A stretch of 64,000 nt of DNA, from the NCBI RefSeq assembly GCF_023155275.1, contig NZ_JALMUV010000038.1, forward strand, positions 22,008 to 86,007, given 5' to 3'. The translations under genes and the position numbers were made by a program. The notes beneath the pieces were generated by a model. That model saw only the letters and a program-made list of their open reading frames with translations. It did no database searches and was not told the DNA's origin. This document shows, piece after piece, positions 1-8,574 of this stretch. Source of the stretch: Streptomyces rhizoryzae (lineage in GTDB: Bacteria > Actinomycetota > Actinomycetes > Streptomycetales > Streptomycetaceae). Position 1 is the first letter of the stretch. Each line of letters starts with the position of its first letter.

Positions 1-1
1 C

Positions 2-388
2 CAGGACGAGGACGTGCTCACCGTGCTGGAGGAGTTCGCCACCGCCCACTCGGTGGCCGGAGCGTCGTTCACCGGGATCGGCGCCTTCCGGAACGCCGCG
101 CTCTCGCTCTTCGATCCGGAGAGCCGGACGCACGTCCCGATCCCGGTCACCGAGCACACCGAGGTGCTCAGCCTGTCCGGCAACATCGCGCTCAAGGACG
201 GGCGGCCCTCCGTCCACATGCACGCGGTGCTGGGCCGCCGGGACGGCTCGACCGTCGGCGGCCACGTGCAGCGCGCCACGGTGCGGCCGACGCTGGAGGT
301 CGTGGTCACCGAGTTCCCGAACCCGTTGACCAGGCGCCTGGACGAGGCGCGCGGACTGCCCGTCATCGACCTGGACGCGGACCGCTAG
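2..388 (+). CDS. PPC/DUF296 domain protein, 5' end cut by window edge
   Basis: The reading frame is open from the left edge, so the true start lies outside; the GTG at 14 has no convincing ribosome site. The visible 128 residues fit the single-domain bacterial PPC (DUF296) family, known as a trimeric fold also found after AT-hooks in plant DNA-binding proteins; the bacterial role is not settled. Diagnostic stretches are LSLSGNIAL, the histidine pair in VHMHAVLGRRDGST, GGHVQ and the end block ATVRPTLEVVVTE. The next gene begins about 28 bp downstream on the same strand, so the two may be co-transcribed. I am sure of the family, not of any function. Confidence 0.85.
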   Translation, partial: QDEDVLTVLEEFATAHSVAGASFTGIGAFRNAALSLFDPESRTHVPIPVTEHTEVLSLSGNIALKDGRPSVHMHAVLGRRDGSTVGGHVQRATVRPTLEVVVTEFPNPLTRRLDEARGLPVIDLDADR

Positions 389-415
389 ACCATGGGGGTG
401 GGGGAGGCATACGCG

Positions 416-1891
416 ATGCGGTTGGCGGTGATCGGTGGTGGAGCGGCGGCGGTCAGCCTGCTGGACAGCGCGCTGCGCCGGTTCGAGGGCGAGGAGCGGC
501 GCTGCGACATCACCGTGTACGAGGGCTCGGCCAACTTGGCCACCGGCCGCGCCTACCGCCCGGACCTGGACTGCGCCCTGGTCAACCGGGAGGCCGGCTA
601 CATGTCGGTCCGGAGCGCGGACCGGGGCCACTTCCTGCGGTGGCTGCACCGCGCACCGCGGTACCGGGACACCTCGTACGCCTCGCTGCCGGTGGATTCC
701 TACGTACCGCGCAGGGTCTACGGCGAGTACCTGACGGCCCATCTGGAGTCCTGCCGCGCCGAGGCCGAGCGGCGCGGCTGGACGGTGCGGGTCGTTCCGG
801 AGTTCGCCGTCGAGGCGAAGGCGACCGCCGGGGACGTGATGGTCCGCAGCGCCCGCGGCGTCGGCCACTTCGACCGCGTGGTGCTGTGCCTGGGGACGGG
901 CGCGCCCGCCGACCCCTACCGGCTGGCCGGCGCCCCCGGCTTCCATCCGGACCCCTATCCGTTGCGCGCGGTCCTGCCCGAGATAGCCGCCGACGCGCAT
1001 GTCCTGGTGCTGGGCAGCGGCCTGTCCGGGGTGGACGTCGCCCTCGGACTGCTGCGTTCCGGACACCGCGGCCCGATCACCATGACCTCCCGGCACGGCC
1101 TGCTGCCAGGCGTACGCGCCACGCAACCCCCGTACTCCTTACGGCACTTGACTCCGGAGGCGGTGCGGCAGCGGGTGGCCCGCGACGGTGCGCTGCGGGC
1201 GCGGGACACCTGGCGGCTGCTGCGCGCCGAGCTGACGGCGGCCGGTGTGGACCTCCGCGCGCTCGCCGCGGACCGGCCCGCTGCGGAGCGGCTGCGGGAG
1301 GACCTCTCCCGGCTTGGCGGCAATGCCTGCCAGGCGGCAGTGTCGGCGATGATGCACCAGGTGCGGGAACCCGTCTGGTGCGCCATGTCGGACACCGACC
1401 GGCGGCTCTTCCTCAGCCGCTTCCACGCGTTCAGCAAACCGCTCTACAACCCGATGCCGCCGCCCACCGCCCGGACGCTGCTGGACGCCATGGACAGCGG
1501 CCAGCTGGCGGTGCGGTCCCGGACGACCTCCGTCACCGCCCGCGCGGGCGGCGGCTTCACCCTGGAGGACGGCGGCGGTCGGCTGACCAGGGTGGACACG
1601 GTGGTCGACGCCACCCGCTCCGGGCTGGCCGGCACCGGCAGCCGGGCGGAGCCCTTCATCGACTCCCTCACCGGTTCCGGTCTGGCCGTGCGCAATCCGG
1701 TCGGCGGCGTACGCATCGACGTCACCAGCAACGCCCTGCGTGCCGCCGCGCCCGAGGAGGACCCGCGTTTCTTCGCGCTGGGCGACATAGCCTCCGGCGA
1801 CCTCTTCTACGCCGGCAGCATGTACATGCTCAACACCCGTGCCGAGGTCATCACCCACACCCTCGCCCGTGCTGCGCACGCCGGGGGGTGA
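416..1891 (+). CDS. FAD/NAD(P)-binding protein (flavin-dependent oxidoreductase-like), TTA-containing
   Basis: A 491-residue protein that starts with a Rossmann dinucleotide fold: RLAVIGGGAAAVS within the first 15 residues, and a second fold near residue 200 (VLVLGSGLSGVD). This two-nucleotide layout fits the FAD-NAD(P)-binding family (PF13454) of uncharacterised oxidoreductases. The end, FALGDIASGDLFYAGSMYM, is the usual C-terminal flavin contact. I chose ATG 416 over ATG 392 because a GGGGGAGG ribosome site ends about eight bases before it. Codon 242 is TTA (1139-1141), so translation should depend on bldA leucyl-tRNA in a streptomycete. The substrate is unknown. Confidence 0.8.
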   Translation: MRLAVIGGGAAAVSLLDSALRRFEGEERRCDITVYEGSANLATGRAYRPDLDCALVNREAGYMSVRSADRGHFLRWLHRAPRYRDTSYASLPVDSYVPRRVYGEYLTAHLESCRAEAERRGWTVRVVPEFAVEAKATAGDVMVRSARGVGHFDRVVLCLGTGAPADPYRLAGAPGFHPDPYPLRAVLPEIAADAHVLVLGSGLSGVDVALGLLRSGHRGPITMTSRHGLLPGVRATQPPYSLRHLTPEAVRQRVARDGALRARDTWRLLRAELTAAGVDLRALAADRPAAERLREDLSRLGGNACQAAVSAMMHQVREPVWCAMSDTDRRLFLSRFHAFSKPLYNPMPPPTARTLLDAMDSGQLAVRSRTTSVTARAGGGFTLEDGGGRLTRVDTVVDATRSGLAGTGSRAEPFIDSLTGSGLAVRNPVGGVRIDVTSNALRAAAPEEDPRFFALGDIASGDLFYAGSMYMLNTRAEVITHTLARAAHAGG

Positions 1892-1895
1892 GGGA

Positions 1896-1914
1896 GGGGC
1901 GCCCGCCGCGCCCC
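1896..1914. terminator. Hairpin between convergent genes
   Basis: Perfect inverted repeat GGGGCGC, five-base loop, GCGCCCC, five bases after the stop of the FAD protein and facing the end of the PhyH gene. There is no U tract, which is normal for actinomycete terminators. It could serve both strands. Confidence 0.6.
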
Positions 1915-1963
1915 CGGCCGCGGAGCGGGCGCAGTGACCTCTCACGGTGACGGTTGCGCCTGC

Positions 1964-2755
1964 TCAGCGCAGGCCGGTGGCCGGGGTGTCGTGTCCCAGG
2001 CCCTGCCGGATCGCGATCTCCACGGGTGAGTACGCGCCGTCGGCCCGCTCCAGTTCGTACGGGGCGGCCGGCATCAGCGGCGGCTGGGCCATGAAGCGCG
2101 GTCGTGCCCCGTGGTGCGGTTGTGCCGCGTGCACCAGGAACGGGTGGCACAGGAAGACGTCGCCCGGGGACCCGGTGGCGAGGGCGAGCGGCCGATGGGC
2201 GGAGGCCGCCACCAGCTCCGGAGCGAGGGCCAGCCCGCTCGCCCCGTCCTCCCCGTACTTCTCCAGCACCTTCGGGACGTCGAGGTGTGAGCCGACCCGG
2301 ATCCGGGTGGGGGCGTCCTCCGCACCGACCTCGCTGAAGAGGAAGAGCATCAGCAGCGCCCGGCCCCGGGAGCGGAGATTGGTGAAGTACCAGTCCTCCC
2401 CCTCCGGCAGATAGCTCCCTTCGATGTGCCAGCCCGCGTCGTCCGGCTCCTCCTCGTGCGGGAAGCGCAGCGGGAAGGTGCCCAGTGAGTAGCGCGGTTC
2501 CCAGCGTCCCGCGCCGACGAGCAGGTCGTACGCGCGGTGCAGGGCCGGGGAGTTGGGGGCGGCGGCGAACGGTCCCTGCGCCATGCCGGCCACCCAGTGC
2601 ACGGGCTGTGTCCAGGTCGCCGGCTCGTCCGGGTCGCAGCCCGTCTCCCGCCACAGCAGCCGCGCGCAGTCCGCGGCCACCCGCGGTGCGACAGCGCCCT
2701 CCACCTTCACGAAGCCGTCGCGGAGGAAGCGGGATACCAAGGTCGTGTCATCCAT
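1964..2755 (-). CDS. Phytanoyl-CoA dioxygenase (PhyH) family protein
   Basis: A 263-residue Fe(II)/2-oxoglutarate oxygenase of the PhyH family. The metal triad appears as the H-x-E of GWHIEGSYLP and the distal histidine in the block CHPFLVHAA; the arginine of the following HHGARPRF is placed to hold 2-oxoglutarate. Members hydroxylate small molecules in secondary metabolism or lipid breakdown; the substrate here is not evident. ATG 2755 is preferred to the upstream in-frame ATG 2776 because a G-rich ribosome site sits just before it. The gene is convergent with the FAD protein and has an inverted repeat upstream at 2787-2820. Confidence 0.85.
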   Translation of the reverse strand: MDDTTLVSRFLRDGFVKVEGAVAPRVAADCARLLWRETGCDPDEPATWTQPVHWVAGMAQGPFAAAPNSPALHRAYDLLVGAGRWEPRYSLGTFPLRFPHEEEPDDAGWHIEGSYLPEGEDWYFTNLRSRGRALLMLFLFSEVGAEDAPTRIRVGSHLDVPKVLEKYGEDGASGLALAPELVAASAHRPLALATGSPGDVFLCHPFLVHAAQPHHGARPRFMAQPPLMPAAPYELERADGAYSPVEIAIRQGLGHDTPATGLR

Positions 2756-2786
2756 GCCCCCATCGTGTGGCACCACCGGCTCCGGT

Positions 2787-2820
2787 CACCCGACATTGTC
2801 TGCACCGCCTTTGTCGGGTG
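2787..2820. promoter_or_regulatory. Inverted repeat upstream of the PhyH gene
   Basis: Arms CACCCGACA (2787-2795) and TGTCGGGTG (2812-2820) are perfect 9-bp complements 16 bases apart. The element is upstream of the PhyH start and downstream of the kinase-MFS stop, so it is either an operator for PhyH or the terminator of the gene behind it. Confidence 0.5.
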
Positions 2821-2925
2821 CCCGGCGGGTCCCTTCGCTCCCGTTCCGGGCCGGCGGCGTCGGTGGCGGGAGCACTCCTCCGTGCCCGCCTGCCCGCGTG
2901 CCCGCTGCCGTTCCGTGGCCCGGCC

Positions 2926-5235
2926 TCAGGGAGCGGAGAGCGCGTGGGTCGTCACCGTCCGGCCGGCGATCAGGCTTGCCAGGAGCAGGCAGAGGACCGC
3001 CCACCACGGAGGGCCGTTGAGGGTGTCGTACACCGCCGTGCCGAGCCCTTGCCCCAGGAGCTGCGATGCGATGAGGGCGCCCGACGCCGCGCCGGAGTGC
3101 TGCGGTGCGACGGCGGCGGACGCGGTGGCGAAGAGCGGCGTGAAGAGCAGGCCCATGCCCAGGCCCGCGAGGATGGTGCCGGGCAGCAGGATCCCGTACG
3201 TGCCCCCGACCGCGATGGCGACGATGCTCAGGGCCAGCCCGAGGGGGGTGACCAGCAGGCCCGCCACCAGGAGCCGGCGGGGCGGCACGGCACGCCGCAA
3301 CAGGCGGGGGCAGATCTGGCCGGCACCGATGGCGATCGCGGCGACCATGGGGAGCATCTGGAGAGCCGCCTGTCCTGGGGAGTGGCGGAAGCCGTGACCC
3401 GCCAGGCGGACCAGGGGCGGTATCAGGCACAGGATGCCGACGCCGGCCAGACCCATGGTCAGGAAGCCGCCCAGGCGGCTGCGGTCCTTCAGGACGTACG
3501 ACGCGAGGAGTGGGCTCGACGTTGTGCCCTGCCACAGCAGAAAGGTCAGGAGCAGGACGAGGCCCCCGCAGAGCGAGGCGATCACCTGGGGGTTCTCCCA
3601 GCCGGCCGACGGGGCCCGGGTGAGTCCGTAGGAGAGGGCGGCGAACCCGAGGGAGCTGAGCAGGACACCGGGCAGGTCGAAGCGGACACCGGTGCGGTCC
3701 GGGCGGTCGTGCGGCAGGAGGCGGACGCTGGCCAGGGCGATCAGGGCGAGGACCGTGCCGATGCCCAGGGCCGGGCCCGGAGCCAGGAACCCTGCCGTGA
3801 GCTGCCCGAGCAGCGGACCACCGGCGCTGACGGCCGCGTAGCTCCCGAACGCCCTGATCCGTTCCTTCGGTTCCGTGAAGACCGTGGTCACCAGGGCCAG
3901 CGCCGCCGCCGTCACCAAGCCGCCGAAGCCGCCCTGTAGGACGCGCACCAGGATCAGCAGCGGCACGGAGAAGGCGCCGGCCACGCCGCCGAGCAGACCG
4001 GACGCCGCGAACCCCGCCAGGCCGATGGCCAGCGTCCGTCTGCGCCCCGCGAGGTCCGCGAGATGACCGCCGGACAACAGCAGGGCACCGAAGGCGACCG
4101 TGAAGGCATAGATCGCCGGGTTCCGGCCGTCGGAACCGGACCGGCTTCCGAGCGTCGCTCCGAGCAGCACCGTCAGCTGCGCCAGTGCTATCACGGCCAG
4201 CCTCCGCCGGCGGCGGGGCGAGGGGGCGGGGGCCTGGGCCGCGGCCGGGACCGTCGGGGTGTAGGCGGGTGGGGCGGAGGGCGCCGCCGGGGCGGTCTGC
4301 GTCACGGGCGGGGCGGCGGGCGCTTCGGCCCGCGCCACGGGCACGTAGTCCAGCAACTGCCCGGCGTGGCGCCCCAGTTGGGCCAGCACCTCGCCGGGCA
4401 GCCATACGCCGCCGTCGTCCCCGCCGGTGCGGGCGGAGATCTCCGCCGGGGTGGGCCGCCGGGCCGGATCCTTGGCCAGGCAGGCGCGTACGAGCCCGAG
4501 GAGAGGCTCCGGCACGCCGGTCAGGTCGGGTTCGTCCTCGGCGATCCGGAAGAGGTGGGCGTTGAGGCCGGTGTCGGTGGCCCCGAACAGGAGGCGTCCG
4601 GTGGCGGCATACACCAGGACGGCGCCGAGGCAGAAGACGTCGCTGGCGGGGGTGAGTTCCAGGCCCCGGACCTGCTCGGGGGACATGAAACCGGGCGAGC
4701 CGATCAGCATGCCGGTGCGGGTGTGCAGGCTGTCGCCGGTCAGGCTGTCCATCGCGCGGGCGATGCCGAAGTCGATGACCCGCGGCCCGTCCACCGTCAC
4801 CAGGACGTTGGACGGCTTGAGGTCGCGGTGGATCAGGCCCGCCTCGTGCACGGCCCGCAGCGCGAGGGCCAGGCGGTTGGCGAGGACGCGGACCGAGTGC
4901 TCGGGCAGTGGGCCGAAGTCCTCGGCGACGACTGCCGCCAGGTCCGGTCCGGGCACGTACTGGGTGGCGACCCAAGGCACCGCGGCCTCGGTGTCGGCGT
5001 CGAGGACGTCCGCCGTCCAGGTCCCGCCCACGCGCCGGGCCGCCGCCACCTCGCGGGCGAAGCGCCTGCGGAACTCCGCCTGTGCGGCGTACTCGGCCTG
5101 GACCACTTTGACCGCGACCGTGCGGCCGACCTCGGAGCGGCCGAGGTAGACCAGGCCCATGCCGCCGGCGCCCAGGCGGGCGATGAGGCGGTAGGGGCCT
5201 ATGCGCGTGGGGTCTTCGGCGGTGAGCTGGTCCAC
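2926..5235 (-). CDS. Ser/Thr protein kinase fused to an MFS transporter
   Basis: One uninterrupted 769-codon frame joins two domains. Residues 1-270 form a complete Hanks-type kinase: glycine loop LGAGGMG (21-27), ATP lysine in VAVK (43), HRDLKPSN (136-143), DFG (155-157) and SPEQ (185-188). Residues 271-340 are a Pro/Ala linker ending in five arginines. From 346 on there are about 13 hydrophobic segments of a DHA2-type (EmrB/QacA) drug transporter, with motif A visible as GGHLADLAGRRR (389-400). The first helix is short and lacks the usual acidic residue. Start is GTG 5235; no strong ribosome site is seen. The likely picture is a membrane transporter regulated by its own cytoplasmic kinase; that is inference. 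Confidence 0.85.
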   Translation of the reverse strand: MDQLTAEDPTRIGPYRLIARLGAGGMGLVYLGRSEVGRTVAVKVVQAEYAAQAEFRRRFAREVAAARRVGGTWTADVLDADTEAAVPWVATQYVPGPDLAAVVAEDFGPLPEHSVRVLANRLALALRAVHEAGLIHRDLKPSNVLVTVDGPRVIDFGIARAMDSLTGDSLHTRTGMLIGSPGFMSPEQVRGLELTPASDVFCLGAVLVYAATGRLLFGATDTGLNAHLFRIAEDEPDLTGVPEPLLGLVRACLAKDPARRPTPAEISARTGGDDGGVWLPGEVLAQLGRHAGQLLDYVPVARAEAPAAPPVTQTAPAAPSAPPAYTPTVPAAAQAPAPSPRRRRRLAVIALAQLTVLLGATLGSRSGSDGRNPAIYAFTVAFGALLLSGGHLADLAGRRRTLAIGLAGFAASGLLGGVAGAFSVPLLILVRVLQGGFGGLVTAAALALVTTVFTEPKERIRAFGSYAAVSAGGPLLGQLTAGFLAPGPALGIGTVLALIALASVRLLPHDRPDRTGVRFDLPGVLLSSLGFAALSYGLTRAPSAGWENPQVIASLCGGLVLLLTFLLWQGTTSSPLLASYVLKDRSRLGGFLTMGLAGVGILCLIPPLVRLAGHGFRHSPGQAALQMLPMVAAIAIGAGQICPRLLRRAVPPRRLLVAGLLVTPLGLALSIVAIAVGGTYGILLPGTILAGLGMGLLFTPLFATASAAVAPQHSGAASGALIASQLLGQGLGTAVYDTLNGPPWWAVLCLLLASLIAGRTVTTHALSAP

Positions 5236-5500
5236 GCCGGAAATCTAGCCGAGGCCGTCGGCGCTGGTGGGGGAAACGGCAGAGATCGCCGATGCGGTAC
5301 GGCCGGCCACGTGGCGGGAGCGGCACAGTCCGGCGCCGTCATCGAGGAGGAGTGTCGTCGAGGGGGAGCGCAGCGCCACCGCTTCCGTCCCCGTCCCCCA
5401 CCGGCCGAGCGCGGCCGCACCGCCGTCCGGGGCGGCGAAGCCGCCCGACGCCGCCCGCCTTCCGGCAGGCGCTGCCGGGGCCCGCTGCACTCCGAACAGC

Positions 5501-5534
5501 GGTGAGGGCCCGGTGGATTCACCGGGCCCTCACC
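5501..5534 (-). terminator. Terminator of the initiator tRNA gene
   Basis: Perfect 15-bp stem (GGTGAGGGCCCGGTG and its complement) around a four-base loop GATT, beginning seven bases past the 3' end of the tRNA on the minus strand. No U tract follows. Confidence 0.85.
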
Positions 5535-5540
5535 TGTGAG

Positions 5541-5614
5541 TAGCGGGGACAGGATTTGAACCTGCGACCTCTGGGTTATGAGCCCAGCGAGCTACCGAGC
5601 TGCTCCACCCCGCG
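5541..5614 (-). tRNA. tRNA-fMet (CAT), initiator
   Basis: On the minus strand the sequence folds into a full cloverleaf of 74 nt with anticodon CAT in the loop CTCATAA. Two initiator marks are present: the unpaired first base (C1 opposite T72) and three G-C pairs at the foot of the anticodon stem (GGG/CCC). The T arm reads GGTTCAAATCC. The 3' CCA is not encoded. It is transcribed away from the LysR gene and ends in a strong hairpin. Confidence 0.95.
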
Positions 5615-5717
5615 TCGACACGGTGAACTCTACGGCACCGGGGCGGAACAAGCGAATCGCTGCCGGCGCCACGGATCGTGCGGACCCGCGACCCGCACGC
5701 CCGCCGGCAGGGATCCG

Positions 5718-6698
5718 CTACCCCGCTCCCTCCCGCCGAGCCACCGTCACCAGTTCGGCCGCCGGCCCCACCAGGCGCCGCCCCGTCGGCCAGACCGCGC
5801 GCAGATCGCGTGTGAGGTCGACGCCCGCCACCTCGACACCGGTCAGCCGCCCCTCGGCGATGTCCCCGCGCACGGCCAGTTCGCTCAGGACGGACGGCCC
5901 GGTGCCGGCGATCACCGCACCGCGCACGGCGGCCGTCGAACCCAGTTCGACCAGGGGCCGGACCCGTTCGCAGCCGGCCAGGTACAAGGCGCGGTCCAGG
6001 GTCTGCCGCGTACCGGAACCGCTCTCCCGCAGCACCAGTGGCGTACGGGACAGCTCCCGCGCGGACAGCGGCTCGCGGCGCCGCGCCCACGGATGACCGG
6101 GGTCGACCACGACGACGAGCCGGTCCTCGGCCACCTGGCGCGTCGCCATCACGCGCGAGAGGCGCGGCCCTTCGATGAACCCGATGTCGGCCTCGCCCGA
6201 TTCGACCAGTTCGGGGACGTGCTCGCTGTTGGTCACCTGCAACCCGATGTAGAGATCCGGCCGGCGCCCGCGCAGCTCGCTGATCCAGGCCGGCAGCAGG
6301 TACTCCGCGATGGTCAGGCTCGCCGCGACCCGGAGTTCGGCCTCCCGCCGGTCGCGCAGTTTGCCGGCGCCGACCAGCAAGTCGTCCAGTTCGTCCAGAA
6401 CGCGTCGGGCGTGCCCCGTGACGACCTGCCCGGCCAGCGTCAGCCGGGAACCGCGTCGGGTCCGGTCGACCAGCACCAGTCCCAGCCCGCGTTCCAGCGT
6501 CGACAGCCGGCGGCTGGCCGAGGGTTGGGAGATCCGCAGCCGCTCGGCGGCACGGCCCAGACTCCCCAGATCGGCCACGAGGACGAGCAGGCGCAACGAC
6601 TCCAGGTCAGGCGTGCGCAGGGGCAGGGGCAGGGCGAGGGACTGGGGGACGGCTTGCCGGGGTGCGTCGGTCACAGCGTGAGCGTATGAGACAGTCAT
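5718..6698 (-). CDS. LysR-family transcriptional regulator, divergent from YeiH-type exporter
   Basis: A 326-residue LysR protein. The winged helix is at about 30-90 (LGRAAERLRISQPSASRRLSTLE) and is followed by the two-lobed effector domain (RVAASLTIAEYLLP, then the GHPWARR and VIAGTGPSVLSE blocks). It sits head-to-head with a YeiH-type membrane protein; in enterobacteria yeiE (LysR) neighbours yeiH, so local control of the exporter is likely. A 21-bp palindrome overlaps the ATG at 6698, which suggests that the real start may be the GTG at 6674 and the palindrome its operator. Inducer unknown. Confidence 0.88.
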   Translation of the reverse strand: MTVSYAHAVTDAPRQAVPQSLALPLPLRTPDLESLRLLVLVADLGSLGRAAERLRISQPSASRRLSTLERGLGLVLVDRTRRGSRLTLAGQVVTGHARRVLDELDDLLVGAGKLRDRREAELRVAASLTIAEYLLPAWISELRGRRPDLYIGLQVTNSEHVPELVESGEADIGFIEGPRLSRVMATRQVAEDRLVVVVDPGHPWARRREPLSARELSRTPLVLRESGSGTRQTLDRALYLAGCERVRPLVELGSTAAVRGAVIAGTGPSVLSELAVRGDIAEGRLTGVEVAGVDLTRDLRAVWPTGRRLVGPAAELVTVARREGAG

Positions 6699-6702
6699 AC
6701 GC
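6682..6702. promoter_or_regulatory. Palindromic LysR-type operator
   Basis: GCGTATGA-GACAG-TCATACGC: perfect 8-bp arms and a 5-bp centre, containing the T-N11-A core expected of LysR binding boxes. It lies between the divergent LysR and YeiH-type genes and overlaps the annotated LysR start codon. Confidence 0.7.
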
Positions 6703-6769
6703 CTGCGCTATGAGCTCCTGCTCGTTCAGGGGCTACAGGGCGGGCGCGGGGCCGCCCAGAGTGGTGATC

Positions 6770-7864
6770 ATGAAGAACGCCGGACTCCCGCGGTCAACGA
6801 CCGACCGACCGCCCCGCCCTGCCGCTCCCCCGAAGCCCCGCGCCGCGCTCGCCGCCCGCCTGCCCGGGCTTGCCCTCGCCGTCGCGGTGGCCCTCGTCGC
6901 GACCCTGCTGGGCCGGCTGGTCCCCGTCGTCGGCGGGCCGGTCAGCGGCATCGTGCTCGGGGTGCTGGTGGCGGTCCTGGTACGGCCCGGCGACCGGATG
7001 CGGCCCGGCATCTCCTTCGCCGGGCGCGGAGTGCTCCAGGCCGCGGTGGTGGTCCTGGGCGCCCAACTGTCGCTGGGGCAGGTGCTGCGGGTCGGTGTCG
7101 GTTCGCTGCCGGTGATGCTCGTCACGCTCGCGGTGTGCCTGGCGGCGGCCTACGGTCTCGGGCGCCGTCTGGGGGTGGTCCGCGACTTGCGCACCCTGAT
7201 CGGGGTGGGCACCGGTATCTGCGGGGCCTCCGCGATCGCCGCGGTCACGCCGGTCATCGGCGCGGCCGAGGCGGAGGTGGCCTACGCCGTCTCCACCATC
7301 TTCGTCTTCAACATCGCCGCGGTGCTGACCTTCCCGGCCCTCGGCCATCTGCTGGGCCTGAGCCAGCACGCCTTCGGCCTGTTCGCCGGCACCGCGGTCA
7401 ACGACATGTCGTCGGTCGTCGCGGCAGCCACCACCTACGGCGGCCCGGCGGCCGACTACGCGGTGGTGGTCAAGCTCGCCCGAACGCTGCTGATCATCCC
7501 CATCTGCCTGGGCCTGGCTGCCCTCGCCCGCCGCCGGGCCCGGCGCGCTGACGCCGGCCCGGCAGGTGCGGAACGGGGGCTTCCCGGCCCGGTGCGCGTC
7601 GGTCGGCTGGTGCCGTGGTTCCTCGCCGGCTTCCTCGTCCTGGCGGCCGCGAACACCGCGGGTCTCATCCCCTCCGCCGCCCACGGCCCGCTCAGCACGC
7701 TCGCGGTCTTCCTGATCACCGTGGCCCTGTCCGCGATCGGCCTGTCCACCCAGCCCGCCACACTGCGGCAAGCCGGCTCCGCGCCCCTGCTGCTCGGGGG
7801 CTGCCTGTGGCTGGTGGTGACCGCCACCAGCTTGGCCGTCCAGTTCCTGGCCGGGCACCTGTAG
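6770..7864 (+). CDS. YeiH-family putative sulfate exporter
   Basis: A 364-residue membrane protein with about ten hydrophobic helices, matching the YeiH/UPF0324 family (PF03601). The conserved core is easy to see: GTGICGASAIAAVTPVI followed by EAEVAYAVSTIFVFN and the loop LFAGTAVNDMSSV. Family members are annotated as putative sulfate or sulfite exporters; transport has little direct proof. ATG 6770 places the first helix after a short basic tail and avoids the upstream operator. The divergent LysR regulator probably controls it. Confidence 0.88.
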   Translation: MKNAGLPRSTTDRPPRPAAPPKPRAALAARLPGLALAVAVALVATLLGRLVPVVGGPVSGIVLGVLVAVLVRPGDRMRPGISFAGRGVLQAAVVVLGAQLSLGQVLRVGVGSLPVMLVTLAVCLAAAYGLGRRLGVVRDLRTLIGVGTGICGASAIAAVTPVIGAAEAEVAYAVSTIFVFNIAAVLTFPALGHLLGLSQHAFGLFAGTAVNDMSSVVAAATTYGGPAADYAVVVKLARTLLIIPICLGLAALARRRARRADAGPAGAERGLPGPVRVGRLVPWFLAGFLVLAAANTAGLIPSAAHGPLSTLAVFLITVALSAIGLSTQPATLRQAGSAPLLLGGCLWLVVTATSLAVQFLAGHL

Positions 7865-7902
7865 ACCACGGGTGGCGAACCGGCGGACGGCACCGACCGT
7901 GT

Positions 7903-8418
7903 TCAGAGGTAGCGGGCCCGGTTGATCGGGATGTCCTGCTCCTGGCAACCTCGCTCGTAGTGGTCGATGAGCCGGAAGACGTCGACCACCGCGGTCACCC
8001 TGCTCTGTGCGTCGAGGAACTCCACCGGCCCGTTGAGCCAGAACACGGTCTTCATGCCCTCGTCGGAGTACAGGGTGTGGGTGCGGCCGGGGCTTTCCCG
8101 GATGAAGTCGCCTGGGCGGCCGACCCAGTCGTACTCCCGATAGCGCCAGCTGCCCTCCAGCACATAGCCCGACACCGGGCCGCGGTGCCGGTGTCGGCCC
8201 AGCGATCCGCCGGATTGCACCCACAGGACGTTCGCGGCGGAGTTGCTGCGGATGTCGAACGTCAGATGCTTGATCATCACCTGCGGGGCGAACGGAAGCC
8301 ATGGTGAGGCCGCGTCAGCGATATGCCCTTCGGGCAGCGCGTACCGGTCCCGACGCCGGTCGATCCTCGCTTCGGTCGCGGCCAGGTCGTCCGCGCCCGG
8401 GGTCGAGTCCACGCTCAT
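7903..8418 (-). CDS. Cupin protein, 2,4'-dihydroxyacetophenone dioxygenase family
   Basis: A 171-residue cupin. The first cupin motif carries the metal histidines in GRHRHRGPVSGYVLEG, the second the histidine of PGRTHTLYS. The layout, with SWRYREYDWV between the motifs, resembles enzymes that cleave the side chain of 2,4'-dihydroxyacetophenone using a mononuclear iron. A GGAGGG ribosome site before ATG 8418 fixes the start, well inside a longer open frame. The aromatic substrate is inferred from the family only. Confidence 0.75.
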   Translation of the reverse strand: MSVDSTPGADDLAATEARIDRRRDRYALPEGHIADAASPWLPFAPQVMIKHLTFDIRSNSAANVLWVQSGGSLGRHRHRGPVSGYVLEGSWRYREYDWVGRPGDFIRESPGRTHTLYSDEGMKTVFWLNGPVEFLDAQSRVTAVVDVFRLIDHYERGCQEQDIPINRARYL

Positions 8419-8574
8419 GTCCGGTGTCCCTCCTGCTGGTGCTGGGGCTGTTGCTGCTCCGGCCTGTTGCCGCTGGGGCCCGTCGGTGCCGGGGCGGGCG
8501 CGCACCCGGACCATGTTCGGCGCCTGCGGTCCGGCGCGACAGGGGCTTCCCGGACGATTGGTCACCGACACCCC

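Noticed and set aside
2786..5326. 846-codon minus-strand frame overlapping the kinase-MFS gene
   Set aside because: It is a shifted frame of the real gene: Pro/Arg-rich and lacking kinase or transporter motifs.
5236..5500. Integration (att) site beside the initiator tRNA
   Set aside because: No integrase gene and no duplicated tRNA 3' end were seen nearby.
6794..8302. 502-codon minus-strand frame across the YeiH-type gene
   Set aside because: His/Gln/Arg/Gly-rich shadow of a membrane-protein gene whose hydrophobic pattern is clear on the plus strand.
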